Positions 1 through 13,495 of a stretch of 64,000 nt of DNA are shown piece by piece (position 1 is the stretch's first letter; each line of letters opens with the position of its first letter). The position numbers and the translations under genes were made by a program. This DNA comes from Sipunculus nudus. Lineage: Eukaryota; Annelida; Sipuncula; Golfingiida; Sipunculidae. The notes beneath the pieces are model-generated. The model saw only the letters and a list, made by a program, of their open reading frames with translations. It made no database searches and was not told the origin of the DNA. The DNA lies in contig CM049306.1 of assembly GCA_026874595.1 (NCBI GenBank), positions 43,338,019 through 43,402,018 of the forward strand. The letters are read 5' to 3'.

Positions 1-258
1 ATTTTTCTTTTTGGCCAATGCTGAAAAAAAAAGTAATATTTTAGATTCTTTAGTTAATAATGATCTGGGATATGGTAGAATATTTTGAGCATATTGAAGG
101 TTCAACAATACGCTTCTCAACCAAAATTCAATCAGTGGAAACTTTTGTCAAAGAAAAGACAAAAAGGTTTCAAAGTGAAGAAAAACATGCAATAATAGTA
201 TGTCCTTGTTTTGAAACTGTCATCTTGAGGAAACTGACTATGTTTTTATGTGCATAGA

Positions 259-491
259 TCACACATACCCAAATGTGTGTGATTTTTGTAGGAGAGGACT
301 CTGTGGTCCTGTGGCAATGATAGCTAGCTGAGTCAGAAGGTTTGGATGCTGTTCTCCTTCGTCCGCTGACTGATCCTCTGATGACATCAGATCCTCACTG
401 CTCCCGTGACCCATCAATGCCAGGGGTGGTGGTTTAACCTTGGGATGACTGTCCTCATCAAGCATCTGGCAGGAATCCATTGGTTCTGTAT
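259..491 (-). CDS. Terminal coding exon of the zinc-finger gene
   Basis: The acceptor TTTCTTCAG precedes base 491 and the stop TGA is at 259-261. The exon continues the frame of 7051-7208 and encodes a Pro-, Ser- and acid-rich tail (DTEPMDSCQMLDEDSHPKVK and onward). No structural domain is recognisable. Confidence 0.7.
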
Positions 492-3400
492 CTGAAGAAA
501 CAATAACATTTAATAGTTTTTTTTGGATTTTTTTTTAGGGGGGGGGGGGGGAGGTTCTAATTATAGACTTTAAGCATTCTAAAGCTTTTTTAGTCTTCTG
601 ATCAAGAAGAAGATCATTGTACATGAGCTGAGGCAAAAACATAAGTACATTTAAATGACAGATTTTCCCAAAGGATGTCTTGACACTGAAATTACTATAA
701 CCAAGCTTTTTTCATTTTTTTTTTGCACATTTGTAACTAAATAAGCTACCAAATACAAGTACAGTAGCATCAAACATGCTGAAGGATATCTAAACAATTA
801 AGACCTTTGACAATTACTCTGGAAAAAATAAGATCTCACACTTGTGTTCTCATGTACTGACCAGACTAACTTCTAATGGGTTGTTCAACAAAACAGTAAA
901 TGGGCTGTTCCACCCTATGGATATAGCACATACCATTAACAACAGACACACATACCAGGACATTCAATAGGAAGAAAATTTGAAGCATCCGAGAGGCTCA
1001 GGCTAAAATTTTGGGCAGTCCCATCTGAGTTTAGAGCGTCCCAAGGGGAGATGATATGTGTCCAATTTTAAAGGGCTATGTAAAATTGAATCTCATTGGT
1101 ATTTAATGTAACTACCATATCATAATATGATTAGAAATGTGTCATTATATGAATATTTGCTTATAGTGAAATGTAAGCATCAGTTATCAGCATGTTGCTT
1201 ACACAGCTGACAGGCTTGTTTGAGGCAGCCAGTAAAAGTCATTGAATACTACAAGGTCCTAAAGCCATCAAATGCTCAGAACCAAGGGTCGAAAGGAGAT
1301 TCTGAGTGTCAAAGACACCTACCCCTGCATTCCTGAAAGCCCTGACTTACAATATTGTTTTATTTTCTAAACCTTCAGGAGATCATGATAAGAATGCACA
1401 AGTATAGGAATAACTGAAAATTCATATAAGCTACAGGTTGAATTTTTAAAGATCATCTGCAAAATTCCCCAAATCAAAACCTGTACCCTCATGGGGCTCA
1501 TATTTTGTACCTTCTATCAAGTTCTAATCAGTGTCCAAGCCACTGGGCTTTCCATGTAAAAATTTAATAAAAGTGTGTATTTGCTGCTCAATTCTGTCTT
1601 TGGGATCATTCATCTGACTGAAAACAGTGGAATCCTTGAGTCAAATGATGTTTAGAATAATCGTATGATCTTAGTACACCACCATTAAATATATGCAGAA
1701 GCTGCTCCAGAAGGTCTGAACCCCCCTTTTTCATCTGAAGCAACCCTTTTTTTAAGGGTTTCAGACAAATTTTCTGGGCCTGAACACCCCTTTGCCGGAC
1801 CTGGCGACCTTTTTTTTTAGGTTTTTCTTTAGTCCTCCTGGGTTGGAACCCCCTTTTCCTATATCCTGGATCTGCCCCTGATATGTAATGCTGTATTTTG
1901 GCTACAAAGTCCCAAGCAAACCAACTTTATTGATTTGACTATATTCGCTGACTTTACTGGCCATGTTATGCTTGTCAAGTGTTTGCTCAAATGTAAAAAA
2001 AATGATGGATTAGGATAAATTCTGATGATCCATTTCAATGTAATACACAATACTTAAAAAACAAGGGACCTGTTGGTCATGGCACTCAGCTAAAATTGAT
2101 TCTGAGAATATTTGTATAAAATCCTAGTGGTTGTGTTGACTGTGCACTTTTATGGACTACTGGAAAGATGCAGGGGCCTCTCTTGATCACAAACCTGTAT
2201 TTGTAAAAGTTTCAGTATTTCAACATAGTTACTGTAATATGTACGTAAATATATACACTGTGAGCATAAGAAACACTGCAATTTATAGAATAATGGACAT
2301 GAGCAAAAGCATAATAATACACATTTAATTTATCAACTGAAATCAAATGCTGTAAAATTAAAATTTTCCATTTTCAAATTAGCAGAAACTAAAATTGATA
2401 AGCAAGTGAAAAACAAACCAATTAGGCCAAAAAAAATTAAAGGTATGGTTCTCAGGCACCGCCCGCATTAATTTGAAACCACCGCATCAAAAATTTTTAT
2501 TTTGATTTTAAATAAATTCTTTCCAATTTTGAGCTGCTGCCGCTCTGACATTTCTTTCAAGAAGATAAAACCATACAATTTCCTTTGTTTTGTAGTGCTT
2601 TTACTTATATAGCAAAATAAAACTGTTATTTTCATGCTTTTTCCTTATCATTTGACATTTTTATCGAAACATACCAAAAAATTTAAATAAAAAAAGCACC
2701 TGCCTGCATTGATTTCAGAAGAAAAGTGCCTGAGAACCATACCTTTTTTTTATTTTGGCCTTAGGTACATACACAGCATCTGCACTGTGTAATTTGAAAC
2801 TTGTAGCCTGAAACCTGTAATGTTTTAAGCATATCCATGTTTTGAATTATTAGTTTTTTCTATATTCATTGTTTTTTAATTTACAAATTTTATAAATCTG
2901 CATTAAAAATTATGAAAATATAAGTTAATTAACAATTGTAAGTTGCATTATTATTTATAATTAGTGTGGCTCACATTAAGTTAAATTATGCATACATATG
3001 TATTTTAATATTTTTTAAAACACAAAATGTTTGCACTGAATTTAAAAGATTTTTTAACATAAAATATCAATTAAAAACATAAACACAACATGACATCTTC
3101 AAGATTGTTTGAATCATAATTCCAAAAAGAGTTTTGTACACTGGAGTTTTCAGTACATGCTTAATTTTATTCACTTAATAAAAGATTAAGTTAATTTGAT
3201 TAAAAATTCACTTTTCAAATCAGGTGTACACACTGTTAGTAGGATGAGGGAGAAACAATAACATTATGCTGATTTCTATTTCAAATATAACATTATACTG
3301 AAATTAATATTCAATTTCACACGATAAAAAAGAACCCAAAGTTTTTACTCTCCTGAAGTAAGCGATTCCTCATGTTACGAACATTCACTTTTATAGCAAT

Positions 3401-6400
3401 ACATCACTTTGTGGACACAATTAAATGTGCACTTTAAATACTGTAACCCTTTAAAAAATTCTGACATTCATCAAATTTATGCATCCTGGCAAAGGGGGGG
3501 GGGGGGGGGAAGGGGAAGCCAAATTGAGCTTAGTCAAGGGAAATGCCTGGAGTGAAGCAGTGAGGCTGCATCTCTCACTGCAGACCACTGGACTGGGTTG
3601 GCTTGATGTAAACAACACTTGACATGGTGTAATAAAAGCAACCCTTTTCACCAATTTCTTTCAAATTTCGGAATTTATTAGCTTAATACCTAATATGTAT
3701 ATCATGTAAAAATAATAGCGAATGTACATACAGGAAAGTCAAAGTTGGAAAAATTTGAGGTAATGAATTTACTTATATGCTTATAACTTAAAAAATATAA
3801 AAAATTTTGATCTAACTCTTGGTATACAATTAATAGGAAATATACGTAGAAATGATTATTTCAAATATGAATAGATTAACAATAGTGGTATTCATAGTGG
3901 GCAGTTTTGACGTGTAACAATATGTTTTAACTGTGAAAAAATAATTTCTCGAAGGAATGAAGTCCCAGTTACCCATTTTCAGGTTTTGTAGGAGAACTTT
4001 TAGGGACATCTAACTCTTTGTCGAATTTTGGATCAGTAGGTTTAACTGGTTCAAAATGTGCCCTGTTTATGGCTGAATGGCCGGACAAAGGACCATGACT
4101 ATAGCTCAGATGACTTATAGTCAGTTGAGCAAAATATAGATGAACTGAAATATACAAAGTATAAGGATAAAAATAAATTGTCTGAAAGGTAAAAGCAAAA
4201 AAAAACAAAAAAAACTGATATTATATGCTATGTCACCATCACACTGGTTAAATAAGTGTCTTAAGCATTTAACAGGTTGACAAGCAGCACTTTTTAATAT
4301 TTGAAATGTTCCACAGATATGCACCAATAGGAACACAGGTCTACTTAACTGTGGGGAAAAGGGTACTGGCAATCACAGTATATGTGTACCAGTATCCTGT
4401 TTATAATGCAGTAGAACATTAGAGCTGAGGTTGCTTGTGTGTCATCTTTTTAATCACATGGCAGTCAGTTCACCAGGACATAGTACTACAAAAGCATAGG
4501 TCTGATGGATTAAATAGTTCATACAAGTCCAAACATATGTGCTGAATTACTCATAAATATTTATGAGCACACCCCCCAATATGTTACACAGGGTCTGTAT
4601 ATGTCTTAATAAATATGTATCAAATCATGAATATGGAGATATACAGACCTGAGTTAAGCCAGAGATGACTCAGATGTATCGCAGTCCATATAAACTCTCT
4701 TGCTGCCTTCAGTAGCAGTGTGGCTAAGCACAAAAACGTGCCTAAAAAACTTTTAAAAGTCTAGAAACAGTCCCGGGAGAAAGCTTGATACTTGAGAATA
4801 AGTGGGTCAGCTCTAGTGTGAGCAGATCCCCCTGCAAGATGATACATCTCCAGGGGTGACCTGATTCTTGATGTAACTTACTCTTGTCATTACTGTTTAT
4901 CACACTAGAGGCAAGCCCAGTTTGTCATTAAGTGTCAGTGCCAAGGCCAACAGTCAAAGATCATCCCATATATAGATGTGTAGCTATAGCTGTTTCTACT
5001 TTGTTTAAATGGGCCATGATAGGAAAAATTTAATGACAAGACATGATAGATCCCTCAAATAATCTTCGGTTTACAAACTATAGTTAATGATTTTAAATAT
5101 AATAATCCACATTCAGGAAAAGCACAGGTTCTTCACATTTCTATATAAGTTGAAATATTAAGTTAATTAAACCCCTTGCATCCTGAGTGTGATAAACGGA
5201 CATGCACCAGGTCACAAAAGCCATAAATGCAGGGTCACATGATAAGAGGAGATAGCATTTAAAATTATCAACATGTACATCTGAAGAGTTCACGTACAGT
5301 TCATATAATGTGTCAATGAATTTCTTTTTGTTTTCCTAACAGTAAAGCACTACTGGTTGAACCATCACAGTGTACTGGCTTTGGGTCCAAAGAAAACACT
5401 TGAGTCAGAGAGGCATAAGAAATAAGGAGTCATTCAGTAGGAATATGAAGTCATTCAAAAGGCCTGCTTGAGAGCAGCTAATCTGAGCATTACACTCACT
5501 GATCAAGTGTCTGTAAACAAGATAACCATGTAAGCTTCAGTTACTGGACAACAACATATTTTAATGGAGTAATTTGGTCTCATATTTGTTTGGTGCTGTA
5601 ATTAATCACGCCATTATTTGTTCTCATATCTGTTAATTGCCTTCTCCAGGAGGGTATGCATTAATGAAGAATCAATGAAGTTTTTGGTGTGGATCTGACA
5701 CATGATCTGGATTCAGGAGCACCATCAAGGAATATGTAGAAATGTACAGTCACTTAAGTACAAATGAACCTAGGACTATGGGCCGAATAAGTGAAAGCAA
5801 ACACAGTTTTGGGAGCATCTCACAATAGGGAACCACACATGGTGGAGGCTTGCATTCTTTTAAATGCAGATTTCTAGTTTGGGTCTTACACGTTTGCTAC
5901 TGTAATTTCACACTACATGATTTTCCTCAAAACAATGACCAGTGTATATCATATGAAAAGTGATACTGAGTAACAGGTAGAAATCTCTGTCTTATCAGTG
6001 TACAAATCTTGATAGCTGGCAGTTATGCTAGCCATATTTGGGTTGAAGAGTTCAGTCAGATATATTGTAAACATGAATTATATTCTCATTCCACTGGTGA
6101 TCAGCAAAAGTTACAAAACAAAAACATCAGCCTTGAAATATGGGACAGAATATCAATTTATAACAACCATTACAAGCAAAAATCAGTGATTAGCAATAAA
6201 TCTTGTTATCAACCTTATTAAAAGGACAGTTAAAGAACCATGCCATCGATCAGTCTAAAAAATACCAGGCTATCAACAGCAAATGACCAGCTATTAGCCT
6301 TGTATCCAATTTAACCAACAACTTCCACAACACATATAACAAGACCATGTTATTAGCAGCAATGCACATTATGAAAAAAAAATCAGCCTGAAACAACAGC

Positions 6401-9400
6401 ACAAAAAGACTTGACTAGCATGGCTAATTCAGCCTTAAAATACCAAATAGGCAGGCTTAATACAATTATGAACCTTTAAAGAAAGACAATCAACCTGGAC
6501 CCACCATACTAAATACCAAAATATCAGACTCAGAAAAAAAAGCATCAATCTAAAAGGACTGATATCAAAATTACAGGACCAGGACTTAGACCACTTGGCA
6601 AACAAGTTAAAGTTGAATTGAGTAGAGTAGGATTTAAGAAGTATCCCCCTCCAAGAAGCTCCAACGTTGACGAAAATTTATAATTTCTATATAGAAAGAA
6701 ACAATTCTGAGGTATTTTTTCCCCACAGCTGAGATTTTATGACAATTAATTTTGTTCGAGATGCATGTTCATAATTTCAAAATGAGTGTGGACAAAATGT
6801 TTCATGAAATGACAATCCTGTTATTATAGGGAAAGTACGAGAAGAAAATTTCACAGATTTAAAAAAAAATTATAAAGATGATCTTTCCATAGCATACTGC
6901 AACTGAAATTTTAATCTGCTTTCATTTATGTTATGGTTTCATGTTCTTTGATAGATTATGGTGTTCAAAAAGTTAAAAAAAAAAACTGGTCCTTCATCAA
7001 ATAAACCTATTTTAAGTTTGGTGTAGTAACTGCATGATTTTTTGTAATACCTGTGAGTTTCATGTCCTCATCAGAACTAGTGTGCACACACTCCTCCGCT
7101 ACAGGCTCAAGATCAAACATAGATGAAAGATTGACAGCGGCGGAGTACTCCATATCACCTGACCCTTCACACTTTGTCTTCATTGTGTGGTACTTCAAAC
7201 CATTGGCACTGATAAAAATAAACCAATGCAACAATATATAATACAAAAAAAAAGCAAAGTGTAATTAACATTTAACTGCTCAGTAATTGTTCACAGTGAT
7301 CCCAAACACTCATTGAAATAAATCATTGTTCCAAATAATACTGAATGGTGATCATCAAATAAACAGAGACAAGTATGCATAACTGGGTATGAAATATACT
7401 TTTGTATGGGTGAAATGAAAGAAATTCCATCACATCTAAGTAAATGCATAAATATTAAACTGCCTTTAAAATTTTAGTCATTGATGTAGTAATAATTTAT
7501 AATATCATCTTTAACATAAACTCTTTCTTTCATTAGCAATTTTGAGCCACAGCATTTTAGAATACTAATTAGAATTTTCAATGTATTTTAGATTTAAAAC
7601 ACTTTAAACCTCTGTTCAATGTATTAAGCAATGAACAGAGAAATGCTGATTAGCACAATAAAATTAACTAAGTTTCTAGTATCTTAAGGGTACGATGATC
7701 TTTGCAAAAAGGCTAGAAATAATGCTTACCTTTTAAAGGTTTTGTGGCAGCGGACACACATGTAGGGCCTGTCCAGACCATAGTGTGTTTTCATGTGATA
7801 GCGGAGCCCTGGAGAACTCGTCAGGACTTTGTCACAGCCTTCTTGGGGACACTTGAGCAGTTTTTGTGGACTGGATTCGGGATCTTTATGCTTCATGTTC
7901 AGGAACTCTTGCATCTTCTCTGTTTTAACATGTGGCCTCTTTGTCGTCAGAATCTCTCCCAACTGCCCAGGTTTCTGGGGCTACAAATATATATAATAAA
8001 CCAGTCTCAGTCAGAAATATACCAGTCTGGTTTATGTTCATTGATTACTGATGCAAAAGTATACCAAAATGCCTTTAACACACAGCACAGATGATACAGT
8101 GGCCATGACAGACCAGGTAAACTGCAAATGGCTATGTTATGTATGTTTTTGCATTACGTTGATAACCCTGGGCATATGCTGATCAAAGGTGGATATACAA
8201 TAACAACAAGTAGAGCCTGTGAATCTGGCCAAACCCACACTTGACCAGGATTAATAAAACTGTCTTTACTGTCAACAGACATACAGTATTCTAAAGCCAA
8301 TATGTTATGACAAAATAATTAATTTATCATTCATAGTGGAATTCAACATTGGTCAATTTTGTTTCATGTATTTGTTTGTGCTACTGAAAATTAATTAAAT
8401 TAACCAATGGAGTAATTTCTTAAACCAGAGGCTATTTCAGGCACCAGATGTCCTGATTAAGTTGATCTTGATGCTGGGATAAATCAAACACATTGCATAG
8501 TGCATCCTGTATAGTAAATTAATTACTCAGACTCTCAGAAGTGAACATAAACAATGGTTATCTGATCAAAAAACCACGACAAAATGAGTCAGCACCCCTT
8601 ATAGAAAACACAGGAAACAGCTACATACATGTCTGTGTTAGTGACACTGGGAAACATGAAACTACACTTATAATGGCAATAACAAGAGCACCGCAAACCT
8701 CCATAATACACCTGTTGTGTATCTTGTGACCTCTGACCTCATTAAATATGCCTGAATTTTGATAAGAAGGTAATTCAGGTGAGAAACTCTATTGGTAAAT
8801 ATGTATACTGGTAATGAGTTTCATGAAAATCCATAGAATTTTTGCTTTGTCCCCATGGTGCCTCCAAAGTGTGATGACCTCTTACCTCATTAAATATGCA
8901 CAGATGTTGCTAAAAATCAAACTTAGGTGAGATAATTTATTGATTAACAATTCTGATGTGTTTTATCAAAATCTTTCATATTCTTCATAAATTATCACAG
9001 AGACACTACAAAGTAGCCAATTGACCTGGGACCTTATTAAATATGCGTGGATGTTGCCCATAATCGAACTTGAGTGAGATAATCAGTTGGTAAGTAGTTA
9101 TGGTAAGTTTCGTGAAAATCCATCAAAGCCCTGGAAAAAGCCATCATTGTTATCGCAGCGACACTAAAAGTTAACGAGGGATAGAGGGACTGACAGAGGG
9201 TATTCCATAATACTCCAGTAATATGATGGGCGTATAAAAATGTGTTTTTATTTAATTTTATTTAAATTCATAAAAGTTAGAAGTAGGGCATCATGTTCAG
9301 AACCTGCTGACTATAATTTCTCAATAACACAGTTTATTTTTTTTCTAAATAGTATGCGCCATGAGGGGCTGATACATTAACCTGAATTTAAGCACTTTCA

Positions 9401-10809
9401 CACTTTGACGTAAAACAAAATAGGAACAAATGTAATAGATAGGAGAAATGGGATTCTAAGTATTAGAAAAGACAATCACCAAGCTTAAGTATCCTACAAT
9501 ACCAATAATATTTTTCAAACTTAAACATATAATTGTATATATATCAAAGTATTTAAAAGAGATCACTGGTTATCATTATTAATGCCTGTAAAAATAACAG
9601 CATGTATATCTTTTACTTAAGAAGTTACAAATATAAGAATGTAAAATATGTCCATCTTGGCCAAGCAGATTTAACAACCATAGTTTACCGAGTTCAGTGA
9701 CATATATAGGTACTGTACAGGCACAAAAAATGAGAAATTTAGGTGGTGATATTTTACCAATTTGACCCAAGTGTTACATTTTACAACTTAAAAGAACAAA
9801 CTTTAGGAGAATGTAAGAACCCTTCAGCTACTGTTTTCAAGTTCTCCGGCCTAGTTGGTTTTCAGAAGTACATTTGCTAAACAATAAGTTTCTTTGGCAA
9901 TCTGAGTGGCACAACAGCACTTTGATTAGATTATTAGTTTATTACACAATATGCAAATATTAAGCTCCTTGTGCATTTAAATGTGAAAATGAATCAATGG
10001 GGATGACTTGTCTTGATGAAGCCAAAGTAAGGCCAGATCAGCGAAGGGACAAAATTTACTTAATTTGTTAAAGCTATCGATAATTGTGTAAGATATTTGT
10101 CACAGGTATTGATGATTGTATAGACTGTGGTCAGAGCAACTGATAATTATAACAGTCCTCTTCCATTGACCAGTAATCAACATACAGCATATGCAATGAC
10201 ATTTTACATCATATCTGTGATGTCAATAAATGTAAGTGCATGATATATGATTTAGTTCTATATATTTTACATCAATGAGCCATTAATGTTTATACTGATT
10301 ATGAAGCCATTTATTAATGTACCTCAATTACCTGAAAGAACCAACTCCATGAATAATTTAAATTTGAATAAACAAGACCTGAAAAAAAGTGACATTTGGA
10401 ATTAAATGTTTTTTTTTACATCTTATGTTTAGTTTAAAGCCTCTGCAACCTTTTATAAGAATTTCAAACTATTTGCAGTCTGGACTGACCCAGGCTTTAC
10501 CGGTTTGGGCCAGTGCCACCCTTATCCTTTTCCAAAATCCTGGGTCTGACCATGGGGTTTATCTTGGCACAAAATAAATATCCCATTGATAAGCTCAATG
10601 TTACAAAAATGTTCTTTGGGACCTCTAGTACAGGCAGGGTTGTCCTGGAATTACCACAGTGGGAATTCCTGGTTGGAAATTCTTGCACTGCAAAATACTC
10701 TCTTCTGGGAATTACTGGGAATACCAAAAGTGGCAAATTCTCATGTGTTTGGGAAATAAAGTCTGTACATATATATATTTATATATATATATATAAATAT
10801 ATAAATATA

Positions 10810-10865
<56 letters not shown>

Positions 10866-13459
10866 CTGGTTATTAACAAGAAAAATAAGGTCAGTGTCAA
10901 TGTTTAACTACTTCAATTCAAGAAAAGCAATTTCAATTCATTCAGTATTATAAAATTGAAAATATCTTTGCTCACTGCATATGGTGAACTGTATTTGCTA
11001 ACTTAAGAATTGTTCACATCTCTCCTTGTTGACTCTTTGAAGGATGTCTGCATTCTATCTGCAGTGTGTCAGTTACAGTCCTTGCATTTTCCTGATATGA
11101 ATTAAAACAAGTAGCTTTCTGGATCTTTAGTTTTATTTGGTTAGTTAATATAAATAATATACACTTTGTTATGAGTACTGTCACTGATTCTAAATGGTTC
11201 AGTGGTTCATCACATTTATATAAACCTTTAAATGCTGCTGACTTATTTCTAGTTAAACACGCCGTTTAAGGTATCATGATGAATGAAGTCCAGGTCCACA
11301 ATCACATTGGCTTGTTTTAATAATCATAACTAGAATACATGTAGTCGACAAGCCAATTTGTGTATCCGCCTATATCAGAGTGGAACTAGTGAAGTGAGGC
11401 ATGGATTGAGTGGCAAGGGGAAATAGAGTGAAGTGTTGCATATTAGCATGGATGTCTGCAGCCAAATTGTGTATGTAGGTTGTGCCACCTACCACAAAAT
11501 CCAGAAAGCCGTCCAAGTTGTATACATATGCAAAATTTATGGCAGATAAGTCAAACCACTACATGTATATATATGAGTAGTTAAACACGCCGTTTAAGGT
11601 ATTATGATGAATGAAGTCCAGGTCCACAATCACATTGGCTTGTTTTGATAATCATAACTAGAATACATGTAGTCGACAAGCGAATATGTGTATCCGCCTA
11701 TATCAGAGTGGAACGGGTGAAGTGAGGCATGGATTGAGTGGCAAGGGGAAATAGAGTGAAGTGTTGCATATTAGCATGGATGTCTGCAGCCAAATTGTGT
11801 ATGTAGGTTGTGCCACCTTCCACAAAATCCAGAAAGCCGTCCAAGTTGTATACATATGCAAAATTTATGGCAGATAAGTCAAACCACTACATGTATATAT
11901 ATGAGTGATTTTTGCCCGTGGCAGACAAACAGACGGACACTGTGCAAAAATTGTTGCAGGTGGCACCACCAGTTTTGCGTATGATAAAGCTCCATGTGAG
12001 AACTATACACATGCAAAACTTTGGCCCAATCGGTCAAACGGTTCCTGAGATAGCTTGGATGTCTGCTGCGTAAACTAGGATGTAGGTGGCACCACCTGTC
12101 ATAAAATCAAGAGATCTGTCGGAGATGTATAAACCTGCAAAATTTTAGGCAGATATGTCTAACCACTGCCAAGATATGAGTGATTTTATCCCATGGCAGA
12201 CAAACAGATGGGAGCTGTGCAAAAATGGCTGCAGGTGGCGCCACCAGTTTTGCGTTTGATAAAGAGCTACATGTGAGATCTATACACATGCAAAATTTTG
12301 GCCCAATCGGTCAAACAGTTCCAAAGATATGAGCTTGGATGTCGGCAGCGTAAACATGAATGTAGATGGCGCCACCTGTCATAAAATCAGAAAAGCTATC
12401 CAGGATGTATACCCATGCCGAATTTCAGGTGAATTAGTCAAACCACTGCAGAGATATGAGTGATTTTAACCCAAGGCAGATGAACAGATGGACACTGTGC
12501 AAACATGGTTGGAGGTGGCACCTTCCTTTTTTGAGTATGTTATAAAGCTCTCCAAGGGCTACATTTGTGCAAAAAAATTTTTATGATCGGTCAAATGGTT
12601 CCTGAGATATGTGGGTTTATGTGTGGAAACAGACGCACAAACAGACGCAGAGCGCAGAGGAAAGGTCAGAGTTCAAAACAAAATTGGGGCGCAGCAGTTC
12701 ACATGTGACCCGAACATAATCCCGGGTTTCGTAAAATTCCGCCCAGAGGTTACGGAGTAGTTCTCCGGACACCTACGCCGCCACCGCGGCAGGCTGAAAA
12801 CATAGTATCCGTAAAACTCTGTTTCTCGGATACAATTACATATAGCAGAAGCATACATGATCAAATCATTAGCTGACACAAACCCTTAATAAATGAGAAT
12901 TCTCAGGCCCTCCCTCATTGGTGCCCACCCAAAGTAAAATGTTGGTTTCATCTGAGTCTTGCTTGGTATATATCTGCATTTCATATGACTGAAAACAGTT
13001 AAGGACTTCAAGGTAAACAGTAAACATTACTGTACTCATATATACATTGTATATACAGTAACTTCAGAAAGCCAGTGCAGTATTTAATATCTCCAGTGAA
13101 AACATTTTGTTAATAACTAACAATGGTTCATTCTGAAATGTCCAATAAATCTGATCCTTTATAAATTTAATGGTTAAATTATGTGGAGCTCTGGCATAAT
13201 ATTTGCTAGAAGAAACTTATCCTTTTTTTCTGGAACAATTGTTATTTCTAAATTAAGTACAAAAATAAATCTTGATTGTGAACTAATAAAATATTAAATT
13301 CACATAAACAATTTAAAAATTTGAATTATATATATAAAAAGTTAAATTCATAAAATAAAGGTAATGGTAAATAAAGAAGAAGCTTTTAATGCACTTAATT
13401 ATTCAATTTAAATGTTATAATTTTACATCTACATTTAGTAAAAATACATGGCTAAGACA

Positions 13460-13495
<36 letters not shown>

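Larger units (their letters stand above)
492..7050 (-). other. Last intron of the zinc-finger gene
   Basis: Apart from a G run at about 538-551, the short G-tract element, the MITE and the large repeat listed separately, nothing functional was recognised here. The stretch 4060-7050 appears to be plain AT-rich intron. Confidence 0.6.

Noticed and set aside
10513-10953. 146-codon plus-strand frame ending in Tyr-Ile repeats
   Set aside because: Half of it is the (AT)n microsatellite; no splice or family support.
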